Notes: generated from the letters alone by a model not told the origin. Counted from the first letter of the stretch, positions 9,725 through 18,332 are shown. The stretch is 64,000 nt of DNA from an uncultured Marinobacter sp. (GCF_913055835.1 NZ_CAJXKQ010000007.1:1-64000); one strand, 5' to 3'. Made by a program: numbers and translations.

Positions 9725-10519
9725 TTATCGATAACTCTCGATTAAAGAGTTTCGTTGGGACTGGAATTCAGGATTCCGCATGGCCGCATCAACCTGTTTG
9801 ATCACATCCACAGCAGAGGGAAGTTGCCGCGAAACGCCTATGTGGAAAGGGATCCGGGAATTCGGAATAAAATCAACCTTCCGAATCTTCAACTTCTTCG
9901 AATAGCCAAGTTCTTGAGCAATGAATCGGGCGTCTTCAGCTGGCTGCACCATAAAATCGCCGGCCTCCCGCAGCATAAGAAGATGCATCATCGCTTTCAT
10001 ATCCCGGCCCCGCTCGCGCTCCAGATAGCCGGGAATATTGTCTTCTTCCCATTGTGAGCCGTTCTCGACGATTACCGTCAGACTGGACAAATCAGAAAAG
10101 CTGGTAGCCGATTCGATCAGGGCTATGTTGGGGTTGTCCGCCGAGTAAATCAGTTGGCCAAAGTCCTGCGTGAAGAGTGGCTTCTCTGCAAAGACGGCGT
10201 ATTCCTTTCGCTCCTCCGATGGATACGTGAGAAGGCCATCGGCAAGGCCGAGTCTGACGTTGTACTGTGCCCTCGCCCAGGGCACTACCAAGTGTTCCGC
10301 GGTATAGCCGGGGATAAAACTGAACGTCAGCCGCACCAAATCCGGAAACAGCCCGACAGCCTAGTCATCGAGCGAGAAACTGTAAGGCGGTGATTTTTCG
10401 CCAAACGCGAATGTCAGATTGTTGCTTCCCAGAGAGACACCGGGCAAAACAAGGAATATAGCCAGACACGCGCGGAAAAACGACGCCGATAATCCTTTCA
10501 AAAGATGCTTATTCGCCAA
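9725..10519 (-). pseudogene. Periplasmic solute-binding protein (family 3-like) interrupted by an in-frame TAG
   Basis: From a TTG at 10517-10519 with AGAGG upstream, the frame encodes a signal peptide (FFRACLAIFLVLPGVSLG), then LTFAFGEKSPPYSFSLDD. A TAG at 10361-10363 follows, and the same frame continues AVGLFPDLVRLTFSFIPGY to 9725. The two halves read as one family 3-like solute-binding protein of about 264 residues. The nonsense codon falls in the ligand-binding lobe, so the gene is probably inactive unless TAG is read through. No ABC permease is adjacent; orphan proteins of this type are common in gammaproteobacteria. Confidence 0.65.
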
Positions 10520-10621
10520 GGTTACCTCTGAGAAGCTAGGAGCTTGTTATCCGAATGCCACATAAACACACGGTCGATACCATAAGCCGATTCTATGTCG
10601 TTAAAGGCTTCGAGGAATAGT

Positions 10622-10638
10622 TCTGTCCCGATTTCCCC
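10622..10638 (+). repeat. Short interspersed repeat, TCTGTCCCG family (copy a)
   Basis: TCTGTCCCGATTTCCCC, the outlying copy of a repeat found mainly between 16.8 and 22.6 kb. It lies just past the stop of the small membrane protein gene. Confidence 0.45.
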
Positions 10639-10649
10639 TGAGTCGTAAA

Positions 10650-10757
10650 TCAGCGCAACACAAAAACCAGCAGGATCAGAACCAGGGTGATATTCAGCCC
10701 CCAGATGACCAAAGAAAGCCGCCGCCGCTGAGTTAACCGCTGGATTGAATTAGTCAT
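10650..10757 (-). CDS. Predicted 35-residue single-span membrane protein
   Basis: ATG at 10755-10757 overlaps the end of the ferric-reductase-like gene by 8 nt. It reads 35 codons to TGA at 10650-10652. The N-terminus is basic (QRLTQRRR), followed by one hydrophobic helix (LVIWGLNITLVLILLVFVL) and a final Arg. This is the pattern of a bitopic mini-protein with its N-terminus inside. The overlap implies translational coupling, and the position suggests an accessory subunit of the membrane reductase. No family was recognised. It could be a chance frame, but the basic-hydrophobic layout together with the overlap argue against that. Confidence 0.5.
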   Translation of the reverse strand: MTNSIQRLTQRRRLSLVIWGLNITLVLILLVFVLR

Positions 10758-12054
10758 AGCTGAAACGCTCCGAGAGAATCCGGTGAGCGGGCGTGCCCCG
10801 CTGGATCAGGTGATCTTCAACCACATCCATCATCACCGCCGGTCCGCACATTACAAACACCCAGTCACGGAACTCCTGCTCTGAAAACACGCGATCCATT
10901 AGCGGGCCATCGATGAAACCTGTCTCTCCGGGCCAGTCCTCCGGCGGCTCCGACAGCACATAAACCACACCCTCATCACCCAACTCCTCATGGTAAGCGA
11001 TCTGCTCGGCGATCCGGTTGCCGTAAATCAGCTTCACCTTGCGGGAATCGCCGGTCCGTCGCATTTGCCGGAGTATTCCCAGCAACGGCGCCAAACCAAC
11101 GCCACCGGCAATGAGCGCGACTCCGGGTCCATCGCGACCATCGACCGTAAGGTTGCCATAAGGTCCATCAACATAGGCGACGGTTTCGGGTTCTATCTCG
11201 CCGATGGTTCGTGTGAAATCGCCAAGCTCTTTGATCATGAACGAAATGTCCGGCCCGGCCGCCGGTGCGGAGGAAATGGAGAACGGGTTTTCCTTCATCG
11301 AGAAGGTGCTGTGCCCCACATTCAGCCATGCGAATTGCCCGGCCCGGTAATCCAGACCACGGTGACCGTCTGGGGTTACGGTAACCTCCCATTGCTTTGG
11401 CGTTAACCGCACAACAGACGTCACGCGCCAGGGGCGAGCCTTTTGCATCCAGGGAACCACCAGGTACACCATCAGCAACGACCCAACCGCCACACCCGTC
11501 ATGGCCAGCCACACCCACGTCATCACCGGCTGCGATCCATAACGCCCGGCAGACACGGTGTGGTGCAAGAGCAGCACCGCGATCAGGAGCGCGCCGAGCC
11601 CGTGCAACAGACGCCATATCTCGTATCGGTAGCCCAGCTGGGTGCGCCCGATGGCCATAACAACCAGGCCAGCAAGCAGCAGCCAGGCAACGATTCCGGT
11701 CGCCAGATCGGAAAAATCGGTAGTGAGCGTTAATTGCCGCGTGGGATCCCAGGGCCGCTCACCTCCTGACGGCGTCCCGTGGTAAAGAAACGGGTGCAGC
11801 AGAGCAAAGGCCAGTGCCGTGCGAGCCATGATCTGGTGAAACCGCATAGTCACGTCCATGCCGACGTCATTTGAAATGGCCTTGAAACGGCCGGACAAGA
11901 TGAATTCCACGAGGATCATCGAGAAAGCAAGAATGCCCAAGCCGGAGGCGAGTTCCTGGTGGAACTGGCGAGGCGGGCCTCCGAGCCATGCGGACAGGAG
12001 CAAAGGCAAGGTGACAGCGGCAAAGTAAGCAACAATCAGAATGAGCGGTTTCAT
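10750..12054 (-). CDS. Ferric-reductase-like transmembrane protein with ferredoxin-NADP reductase domain
   Basis: 434 residues. About six transmembrane helices fill residues 1-205; histidines within them (MRFHQIM, FALLHPF, RLLHGLG, LLLHHT) are placed to bind two b hemes. From about residue 210 an FNR-type module follows: FAD-binding region (FSISSAP), NAD(P)-binding GGVGLAPLLGILRQM, and the C-terminal VFVMCGPAVMM. Such proteins pass electrons from cytosolic NAD(P)H across the inner membrane to periplasmic acceptors such as Fe(III) or partner enzymes. The natural acceptor is not known. A 35-residue membrane protein overlaps its 3' end. Confidence 0.82.
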   Translation of the reverse strand: MKPLILIVAYFAAVTLPLLLSAWLGGPPRQFHQELASGLGILAFSMILVEFILSGRFKAISNDVGMDVTMRFHQIMARTALAFALLHPFLYHGTPSGGERPWDPTRQLTLTTDFSDLATGIVAWLLLAGLVVMAIGRTQLGYRYEIWRLLHGLGALLIAVLLLHHTVSAGRYGSQPVMTWVWLAMTGVAVGSLLMVYLVVPWMQKARPWRVTSVVRLTPKQWEVTVTPDGHRGLDYRAGQFAWLNVGHSTFSMKENPFSISSAPAAGPDISFMIKELGDFTRTIGEIEPETVAYVDGPYGNLTVDGRDGPGVALIAGGVGLAPLLGILRQMRRTGDSRKVKLIYGNRIAEQIAYHEELGDEGVVYVLSEPPEDWPGETGFIDGPLMDRVFSEQEFRDWVFVMCGPAVMMDVVEDHLIQRGTPAHRILSERFSYD

Positions 12055-12513
12055 CTGACTAGTTTGTTTCCCTTCCTTTGGTCATTCAATCTACCCGACT
12101 TCAAAGCCTGCCAGAAACCCTCATTCCAATGCAGTCACGTGACATGGAGTGGAACGTCGATCTCAGTCGACGTAAGGCCCCTTCAGTATAGCCCTTGAAC
12201 ACGGAGATAGAGCCTGCTGCTTCAATCAGAGCGCATCTCTCGCATGCGCATTGGCATGGCGTCGATGCGGTTGAAAATAGCGTCAGAACGGTGCGTGTTT
12301 TGGTGATGGCAAAGTGGAAGTTCATTGTTCTGCTCCTTTCCGCCCTACAGCCGCTCGACGTGAATGTGAAACATACATACTCCTCAAAAAAACGCGCTGT
12401 CTTGAACGATACGCTTACGCCTAATCAAAAGAATGGGTTTTGCTCTATTTTTTGATACCTTCGTGAAAATCCAAGGGCGGAGCTGTTTCGCCTCTGTGTA
12501 CGAGCGAGCGCCA
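12055..12513. other. Gene-poor stretch with one weak small frame and an inverted repeat
   Basis: 459 bases between the ferric-reductase-like gene and the MOSC gene. It contains a perfect 7-bp inverted repeat, ACGTCGA-6 nt-TCGACGT, at 12154-12173 that could be an operator or a weak terminator. It also holds a 74-codon frame (listed separately). Nothing else is recognised. Confidence 0.4.
12101..12325 (-). CDS. Possible small Cys-rich protein (weak)
   Basis: 74 codons. The ATG has a good AAAGGAG site 7 nt upstream. Residues 23-32 contain CQCACERC, a tight four-cysteine cluster. The rest is of mixed composition with no hydrophobic segment, and the inverted repeat at 12154-12173 lies inside the frame, which argues against coding. 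I recognise no family; the frame may be fortuitous. Confidence 0.25.
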   Translation of the reverse strand: MNFHFAITKTRTVLTLFSTASTPCQCACERCALIEAAGSISVFKGYTEGALRRLRSTFHSMSRDCIGMRVSGRL

Positions 12514-13005
12514 ATGTCTGAACCAACCCCACTCCAAACCCTGCTGGACACCCTCCCCCAATGCGGCCGCGTGGAATGGATTGGCATCCGCCCCGCACGC
12601 GGCGAGCCAATGCAGGCTGTCGACAGCGTATCGATAACCCCTGGCAAGGGCCTGGAGGGAGACCGATTCAAGGGTCGCGAAACCAGCAAACGGCAGGTAA
12701 CCCTGATCCAGCAGGAACACTTACGTGCCATTGCCTCCTGCCTCGACCGCGAAGGCATCGCACCCGAGGTTTTCCGGCGCAACATCGTGGTATCTGGCCT
12801 GAACCTGCTGGCCCTGAAGGGCAAGCAATTCCGAATCGGCAATGTGGTGCTGGAATACACCGGCCTCTGCCATCCCTGCAGCAAGATGGAGACGGCGCTC
12901 GGGCCTGGTGGTTACAACGCCATGCGCGGACACGGAGGAATCACGACGCGGGTGGTTGAAGCGGGTAACATTGCCCTTGGGGACGATGTCCGGGCCTGTC
13001 TGTAA
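12514..13005 (+). CDS. MOSC domain protein
   Basis: 163 residues from ATG 12514. The frame is open back to 12433, but the extra residues are not MOSC-like. Typical MOSC features are present: GLEGDRFKG, RQVTLIQQEHL, RRNIVVSGLNLLALKG, and the conserved cysteine region LCHPCSKME. MOSC domains bind sulfurated molybdenum cofactor or are stand-alone relatives of the MoCo sulfurase C-terminus. This short form may take part in reduction of N-hydroxylated compounds, as YiiM and YcbX do in E. coli, by family analogy only. The next gene begins 22 nt downstream. Confidence 0.85.
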   Translation: MSEPTPLQTLLDTLPQCGRVEWIGIRPARGEPMQAVDSVSITPGKGLEGDRFKGRETSKRQVTLIQQEHLRAIASCLDREGIAPEVFRRNIVVSGLNLLALKGKQFRIGNVVLEYTGLCHPCSKMETALGPGGYNAMRGHGGITTRVVEAGNIALGDDVRACL

Positions 13006-13027
13006 TCAAGTTTCACTGAGAGTGACA

Positions 13028-13708
13028 ATGAAAGGCGAAACCGAAAATAAAACAGCATCAGCGCCGCCGCCCGCAAAGAGGGGCTTCAGTGGTTTGCAGG
13101 TCTTTGGCATCGTCCTGCTTACCCTCGTTGCCACCATCGGCGTTGGTTACTGGTGGTTAAGCCACTACGTGTTTCCTGACAACTTCGAGCCGGTAACCCT
13201 GAATGCCAGTGAACAGAATTCACTCAACAACAAACTGAATACGCTGGGCATTGATACCCAAGGCGGTGGATCTGGCGGCCCGTTAAAGCCGGAGCCCTAT
13301 AGTGAGGAGGGCGCCAGCCGGGAGGTTCGCTTCAGCGAGCGGGAACTCAATGGCATGCTCGCCAACAACACCAACTTGGCTCAACGACTTGCCGTCGATC
13401 TCTCGGACGATCTTCTGAGCGCGGTGCTTCTCGTGCCTTTTGAAGAGGGTTTCCCTGTACTCGGCGGCAGAACGGTGCGAGTAAATGCCGGCGTAGAACT
13501 CTCCTTTGCCAACGGTCGCCCGCTGGTTAAGTTAAAGGGAGTGAGCTTGATGGGCGTTCCCATCCCCAACGCCTGGCTGGGCAACCTCAAGAACGTGGAT
13601 CTGGTCAACGAGTTCGGTGCCAACCCGGGGTTCTGGCAGTCCTTTGCGGCGGGCGTGGACTATATCCAGGCCCAGGATGGGCGGTTGCTTGTTCGGCTCA
13701 AGGAGTAG
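13028..13708 (+). CDS. Membrane-anchored periplasmic protein, unknown function
   Basis: 226 residues from ATG 13028, with GAGAG upstream. Residues about 22-45 form one transmembrane helix (FGIVLLTLVATIGVGYWWLS) after a short basic cytosolic tail, so the C-terminal about 180 residues should lie in the periplasm. The body has acidic loops and several beta-like stretches (RTVRVNAGVELSF, RPLVKLKGVSLM). I do not recognise the family. It is close behind the MOSC gene on the same strand and may be co-transcribed with it. Confidence 0.7.
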   Translation: MKGETENKTASAPPPAKRGFSGLQVFGIVLLTLVATIGVGYWWLSHYVFPDNFEPVTLNASEQNSLNNKLNTLGIDTQGGGSGGPLKPEPYSEEGASREVRFSERELNGMLANNTNLAQRLAVDLSDDLLSAVLLVPFEEGFPVLGGRTVRVNAGVELSFANGRPLVKLKGVSLMGVPIPNAWLGNLKNVDLVNEFGANPGFWQSFAAGVDYIQAQDGRLLVRLKE

Positions 13709-13905
13709 CCTCAGACGCGTTTCGTGACCAACCCAAAAGCCTACGGACCAGCCTATCCGCAAGATTTCACGAAATTTTACCCCGGTTACCCGCCCAGTTC
13801 ATAGCAAGCTCACCAACGCTCAGCTACCATGGCGCGCCGCTATAAGCTCCGGCTTGTCGGCAGGAAATAACTCAAAATAATCAACTAAGTAAGAAGGAAT
13901 CTACT

Positions 13906-14457
13906 GTGCGAAACGCAAGGATCCTGGCAGTGCTGGCTGCTCTCCTGTACCTCACCGGCTGCGCCTCTGGCGCCAAAATGGGCAACATGGTGTATGAAGG
14001 GCCATTGAAGGCCTATGACACAGCCCTGGAAGACAATGTGGATGTCACCAACGTTTCCGGCGGCGAAGAAACAAACCCTGCATGGACCTCGGAGATAGAC
14101 AACGACGCCTTCGCAGGCGCCCTGAAACAAACCCTGCAAAAACAGGGATTGCTGTCTGGCACCGGTCGCTATCAGCTGGAAGCGCTCCTGCTGGAAGTTG
14201 ACCAACCCATGTTCGGGCTGGACTTCGAGGTAACAACCCACGTGAGGTACATCCTGACTGACCGCGAAAACAACGGCGCCGTGGTTCTCAACGAAACGGT
14301 CGTTACCCCCTACACCGCCACGATTGGCGATGCGTTCGCCGCCATTAAACGCTTGAGGCTGGCCAACGAAGGTTCCGGAAAAGCGAACATTCAGGGGCTG
14401 CTCGACAAACTCTCCGAACTTCGAATCCAGCCCGGCAACATTTCCCTGGCGCAATAA
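13906..14457 (+). CDS. Predicted lipoprotein, first of a pair
   Basis: 183 residues from a GTG at 13906, supported by AAGAAGGAA 6-8 nt upstream. The signal peptide ends in a lipobox (YLTGC), and the next residue is Ala, favouring the outer membrane. The mature protein alternates beta-like strands with the helical stretch FAGALKQTLQKQGLL, a layout seen in small surface lipoproteins; no named family was recognised. The next gene, a PEGA-domain lipoprotein, starts 36 nt later on the same strand. Confidence 0.72.
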   Translation: MRNARILAVLAALLYLTGCASGAKMGNMVYEGPLKAYDTALEDNVDVTNVSGGEETNPAWTSEIDNDAFAGALKQTLQKQGLLSGTGRYQLEALLLEVDQPMFGLDFEVTTHVRYILTDRENNGAVVLNETVVTPYTATIGDAFAAIKRLRLANEGSGKANIQGLLDKLSELRIQPGNISLAQ

Positions 14458-14493
14458 CTCCTCTGGAATCCTGCACCAAGACAAGGAAGCATC

Positions 14494-15108
14494 ATGAAGT
14501 CTTCACTACTCCTTACACTCGCCGCCATCGCGTTTCTGTCGAGCGGTTGCGCGTCGGTGGTCTCCGGGACCGACCAGAAACTTACCTTCAACAGCGAGCC
14601 TGAAGAAGCCACCGTTACGGTTTCCGGCCGTGTCCTCGGTAAAACCCCGCTGACTGTGCCGGTGGACCGGGGCTCAAATCAATCCATTACCTTTGAGAAG
14701 GAAGGCTACGAGACTTACACCGCTCAGCTCTCCACCACAACCAACCCGTGGTTCTTCGGTAACATCGTGATTGGGGGGCTACTGGGTTCCACCACCGATG
14801 GCGTATCCGGTGCTATCCACGAATTTTCTCCCGACCAGTACTTCGTCACCCTGAAGCCTGACACCCCTTCTGGGATCTCGACCTCCAAACCGCGACAGAT
14901 CAAGGAAATCATTATCGCGTTCAGTGGAGAGTTTCGGCACCAGTTGGCTAGCGGCGGCGGTGAAAAGGTGGACACCATCGTGCATCTGCTGGGCGTCGAT
15001 GCCTCGGAGAAAGAGACCACCATTCGGGCACTGAACCAGCTTGCGCTGGCGAATGAGAACGACCTTGAGCTGGCCAAAGCGATTATTGAGGTTTACGAGG
15101 TTCGGTAA
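14494..15108 (+). CDS. PEGA-domain lipoprotein
   Basis: 204 residues. The signal peptide ends at FLSSGC. Residues about 27-75 form a PEGA-like beta domain: SEPEEATVTVSGRVLGKTPLTVPV with FEKEGYETYTAQL. A hydrophobic Gly-rich hairpin (WFFGNIVIGGLLGSTTDGVSGA) follows, typical of PEGA lipoproteins that contact membrane or murein. The C-terminal third is helical. PEGA domains are usually surface-anchoring modules. An AAGGAAGC site precedes the ATG. It probably forms an operon with the lipoprotein gene at 13906. Confidence 0.78.
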   Translation: MKSSLLLTLAAIAFLSSGCASVVSGTDQKLTFNSEPEEATVTVSGRVLGKTPLTVPVDRGSNQSITFEKEGYETYTAQLSTTTNPWFFGNIVIGGLLGSTTDGVSGAIHEFSPDQYFVTLKPDTPSGISTSKPRQIKEIIIAFSGEFRHQLASGGGEKVDTIVHLLGVDASEKETTIRALNQLALANENDLELAKAIIEVYEVR

Positions 15109-15165
15109 AGGGAAGTTCGTGAAGCCGGGGGCACCTATGTCGCAAGCACCCTGCCCCCTCGCGCT

Positions 15166-15495
15166 TCAGCAGTTGCCCTTTTTCGCCTGACCCGGTGGGC
15201 AGAAATGGCCGCGAGACTTCCTGTAGGACCGGTGATCGTCGTAGTCATGACGACGGCGATCATGGTCGCGATAGTATTCTCTGTCATGATCTCTCGTGGT
15301 AATGGCTGTTCCCGTTGCCGCACCGACAGCACCGCCGAGAATAGCACCATCTCTGCCACCTACCTCGTTGCCGATTGCAGCCCCAATTGCTCCGCCGATA
15401 CCGCCACCTAGCGCGGCGTCGGCAGTGTCATCCGCGACGGTACCCAATGAGGTGGCACTCAGAGATAAAAAAACGAGAAGTGATTTCATATTCAT
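15166..15495 (-). CDS. Glycine-zipper protein with signal peptide
   Basis: 109 residues from ATG 15495 (MNMKSLLVFLSLSATSLG), chosen because GGA lies 8 nt upstream and a longer frame from 15627 adds non-signal sequence. After the signal peptide comes a glycine-zipper hairpin (GGGIGGAIGAAIGNEVGG, then AILGGAVGAATG), followed by a very basic and aspartate/tyrosine-rich tail (DHDRRRHDYDDH). It ends CPPGQAKKGNC, with two cysteines. Similar small proteins sit in the outer membrane or periplasm; the function is unknown. The upstream 200 bases are AT-rich and probably hold its promoter. Confidence 0.68.
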   Translation of the reverse strand: MNMKSLLVFLSLSATSLGTVADDTADAALGGGIGGAIGAAIGNEVGGRDGAILGGAVGAATGTAITTRDHDREYYRDHDRRRHDYDDHRSYRKSRGHFCPPGQAKKGNC

Positions 15496-15690
15496 GATGT
15501 ACATCCAATGGTTCAGGTGGTCTGAGCTGTCCGATATAACGGAAGGGAGATCATTTCTCCGACGCTCCATCGGGCACTCGTCAGGTTTTGAACCATTCGA
15601 GCCTATCAAAGATACACGAGAGCCCACCTCTTAAATTTTATTTATATTTCAACAGGTTAAAAAACTTTAAGGGAGACGGAGATCAAGGGA

Positions 15691-16638
15691 TTAGTACAGG
15701 TTCCGCAACGCCGATGATCCGCTGAGAGCGCTGCCCTGGCTTTGCTTTGAACGTAAAAACCGGGCCAAAAACTCAAGCTGATCTTCGATCGACTGATCCA
15801 GAGCTTCGCCCCGATAGACATCAAAATGACCGACCGGATAGTGCTTCACTTCCGCCTTCGACATTCTCGCAGCCGCTTTGACTGCAGCACTCGCCGGGGC
15901 GACCGTATCCTGGTCGCAAATCAACACCAGTGCCGGGCAGGCGACTTTGCTGGCCAACCGGATGGGCCGGAAAAGAGGAATGGCATAACTCACGCCCGCT
16001 GCGACGTAATTCGATGCGTTATCGGCCAGCAAGGGAACATACCCCTCCTGGCAGTCTTCAGCCGTCATCATGCCCAGCTCGCCCGGGCGGGCGGCCGACG
16101 CAATATACCGGGGAGACATCCCCAGCCCACGACGAAGCCAGTCGACCGTTCCGTGCCAGGTCAGGCGTATCGCCTGCATGGGGCCGGCATAACCGACAAC
16201 ACCCAGTAAAGACGCCAGACCATCCATCATTGGGCATTGGGAGATGATGCATTTCACGTTCCCATCCTTTGCCGCGACCGCAGTCACCAGCCCGCCAGAA
16301 AACGACGTTCCCCACAGGCAAATGCGGCTGCCATCGACACGATCCAGCTGCCGAACAAAATTCAGGGCTGCCAGCCAATCTGACACTTCCTTCCAGGGGC
16401 TCAGCGTCTGCCGTGGCTGGCCATCACTGTCACCAAAATGGCGGTAATCAAAGGCAAAGACCGCGTAACCTGCATTGCAGAAGGCTTCTTTAAACGGTGC
16501 CAGACCACTGGCATGAGTCAGCCCAAAACCATGGGCCATCACAACACACGGTAAACCTTTACTGCCGGCATCCGGCGTATAGAGAACACCGCGACAGGTT
16601 GTACCATCGCTCTGAAATTCCAGGGGAGTTTCGATCAT
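15691..16638 (-). CDS. Alpha/beta hydrolase
   Basis: 315 residues. The oxyanion segment VMAHGFGLTHASGL is followed by the nucleophile elbow WGTSFSGG (Ser112). The acid CDQDTVAPA and the histidine YPVGHFDVY complete the triad. The layout matches acetyl xylan esterase/dienelactone hydrolase-like enzymes with an inserted lid between about residues 150 and 230. The substrate is unknown, probably an ester. It is a single gene with a clear start next to a tautomerase gene remnant. Confidence 0.82.
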   Translation of the reverse strand: MIETPLEFQSDGTTCRGVLYTPDAGSKGLPCVVMAHGFGLTHASGLAPFKEAFCNAGYAVFAFDYRHFGDSDGQPRQTLSPWKEVSDWLAALNFVRQLDRVDGSRICLWGTSFSGGLVTAVAAKDGNVKCIISQCPMMDGLASLLGVVGYAGPMQAIRLTWHGTVDWLRRGLGMSPRYIASAARPGELGMMTAEDCQEGYVPLLADNASNYVAAGVSYAIPLFRPIRLASKVACPALVLICDQDTVAPASAAVKAAARMSKAEVKHYPVGHFDVYRGEALDQSIEDQLEFLARFLRSKQSQGSALSGSSALRNLY

Positions 16639-16691
16639 TGTTTGGCTCGCATGCTTGAAGGTCTGGAGTCTCAGAATAGCTCATTGCCACA

Positions 16692-16860
16692 AGATCAAAC
16701 CGGCCCTGATGAGCCAGATGCTTGAAGGGATAGTTCGAATTGCGGGCATTACGGCTGAGGACGTCTAAATCTACCTGCAGGACATGCCCGCCACCCAGAT
16801 AATCGAGTTTGGACGGTTTGTGCCAGCGCCGGGTGATGAAGCTGAGCGGGAGCGGGAAAT
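16692..16860 (+). pseudogene. Partial duplicate of the tautomerase gene at 18480
   Basis: About 165 bases closely match the 3' third of the tautomerase gene (18708-18870). In frame it reads KPALMSQMLEGIVRI, then TAEDV, a TAA where the intact copy has TGG (Trp), then IYLQDMPATQIIEFGRF and VPAPGDEAE. There is no 5' part. It is thus a truncated, stop-containing remnant, about 1.9 kb upstream of the intact gene in the same orientation. It ends next to a TCTGTCCCGG-family repeat, as the intact copy also does. Confidence 0.75.
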
Positions 16861-16872
16861 CGTGAAAATAAA

Positions 16873-16890
16873 CCTGTCCCGGCTTTCCCG
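16873..16890 (+). repeat. Short interspersed repeat, TCTGTCCCGG family (copy b)
   Basis: CCTGTCCCGGCTTTCCCG, preceded by AAAATAAA. It lies between the tautomerase remnant and the end of the PEP-CTERM gene. Confidence 0.55.
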
Positions 16891-16899
16891 ATCCCGGTT

Positions 16900-17469
16900 T
16901 TACCGAGCCCTGCGCCCGCGAATGAAGGTTAGTCCTACTAGGCCCAGACCAATCAGTCCCAGACTAGATGGCTCTGGCACATCAGCAACAATGGGTGGAA
17001 TGCGAGTGGCGACTTCGAAATCGGCGCGAACACCCCCGTCAATCGAAACCAAAGTACTGAACAGCAAGTCCCCGTCAAGCAGATCAGCGGTGGACGTCCC
17101 CGACCAGTTAAGGGTTTCTCCAACGAAGTTGGGTACCCAATAATCCACAACAGATTGGAGCGTCGGCCCATTGTGAGCACCGAAAGAGTTGCCATAAACG
17201 GTCCACGGGCCGATGGGCAGATCATTGGGATCACCAACAAAATCCGTCAGCGGAGTTGCTGCGAATTGGGCATCGCCAAACACCAACCATCCCCAACCTT
17301 GGCCTGGCGCCCAGCTACCGTCATTGCTATCGAGAGTGAGATAGAACTCGTAATTAAACAGCCCCGCTCCGACATCCTCCACCGAATAGTCGAGTTTCAG
17401 CGGTGTGGCCTGGGCCAGCCCCGTCGACAGGGCCAAAACAAACAGAAATGATTGGATCAACCAATGCAT
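16900..17469 (-). CDS. PEP-CTERM sorting-domain protein
   Basis: 189 residues. An N-terminal signal peptide (LFVLALSTGLAQA) is followed by an exported domain rich in Trp, Gly and Asp. The C-terminus is a textbook PEP-CTERM signal: VPEPSSLGLIGLGLVGL, then a basic tail RGRRAR. Such proteins are processed by exosortase and delivered to the surface, often in strains that make exopolysaccharide. No exosortase or polysaccharide cluster is present in this window, so the sorting machinery must lie elsewhere. Confidence 0.85.
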   Translation of the reverse strand: MHWLIQSFLFVLALSTGLAQATPLKLDYSVEDVGAGLFNYEFYLTLDSNDGSWAPGQGWGWLVFGDAQFAATPLTDFVGDPNDLPIGPWTVYGNSFGAHNGPTLQSVVDYWVPNFVGETLNWSGTSTADLLDGDLLFSTLVSIDGGVRADFEVATRIPPIVADVPEPSSLGLIGLGLVGLTFIRGRRAR

Positions 17470-17876
17470 GGCGCGCTCCCTCAGCCTGTAAATTCGATTG
17501 TTGTTGCTTGCTCAAGCTCAGACGACAGAGCGGATCTCCTCCACCGGCTCTAAGACCAGTGCCTGCGGAAACTGCCCAGACGAATGTTCCCCGCAGTTTT
17601 CCAGCAACTTTGATGCCACCGGCAGAAATTCAATCAGTTACCGGGGGCCAACGTCGGAGTGCGGCTAAAAGTGCAAAAAAAACTGACAGGGATGGAAAGC
17701 CGGGGAAATAAATCAGAAAACTGGGCTAATCATCCTCGCCTGCCCGGGGCATCAGCATCGCCCCACCCCCTAGACAGGAAATCAAGGATGGATCCTGAGG
17801 CACACCTCTGACCGTCCAACTATCTGATTACTGGTTGCCAGCATAGAAATAAGTCTGTCCCGGTTTTCTCGCAGGA
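17470..17876. other. Gene-free stretch
   Basis: About 400 bases between the PEP-CTERM gene start and the phosphodiesterase gene end. It contains an imperfect hairpin near 17567-17603 (GGAAACTGC pairing with GCAGTTTTCC) and copy c of the TCTGTCCCGG repeat at its right end. No coding frame with a credible start or composition was seen. Confidence 0.5.
17853..17870 (+). repeat. Short interspersed repeat, TCTGTCCCGG family (copy c)
   Basis: GTCTGTCCCGGTTTTCTC, preceded by AGAAATAA. It abuts the stop codon of the phosphodiesterase gene. Confidence 0.6.
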
Positions 17877-18332
17877 TCAAACTGGCAGTTCAATAATCTC
17901 ACCAACCACACCGTCTTCACTCACCTCCAGCCGCCCTACCGTGATCGGCAGCGTAAAGCGCCGGGGCCCGGCACCACCCGGATTGAAATAAAGCACATCG
18001 CCAACCCACTCATTGCGAGGTTTATGGGAATGGCCGGCGATCACCACGCGGTAACGGCCTTGCGGATCGAATTCGAGGGTTTTGACGTCGTGAAGCATGT
18101 AGAATGCGTAGCCGACGAATTCCAAGTCCTGAATGTCAGGAAGCGTCGCTGCGCGGCCTGCCGTGTCGATATTGCCACGAATAGCAATCAGAGGAGCGAT
18201 CGCCTCCAGCGCATCCAGAACCTCATCCCGCCCCACGTCACCAGCATGCAGGATCAGATCCGAGCCCTTCAAAGCCTCCAGAGCTTCGGGACGCATTTTA
18301 CTGTGGGTGTCTGCGATTACCCCGATTTGCAT
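17877..18332 (-). CDS. YfcE-type metallophosphodiesterase
   Basis: 151 residues, a compact calcineurin-like phosphoesterase of the YfcE/MJ0936 group. All metal ligands are visible: GVIADTHSK (DxH), LILHAGDVGRDE (GD), IAIRGNIDT (GN), MLHD, and VIAGHSHKP (GHxH). Enzymes of this group hydrolyse phosphodiesters in a Mn- or Ni-dependent way; the natural substrate is usually unknown. The gene is divergent from the tautomerase gene. Confidence 0.85.
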   Translation of the reverse strand: MQIGVIADTHSKMRPEALEALKGSDLILHAGDVGRDEVLDALEAIAPLIAIRGNIDTAGRAATLPDIQDLEFVGYAFYMLHDVKTLEFDPQGRYRVVIAGHSHKPRNEWVGDVLYFNPGGAGPRRFTLPITVGRLEVSEDGVVGEIIELPV

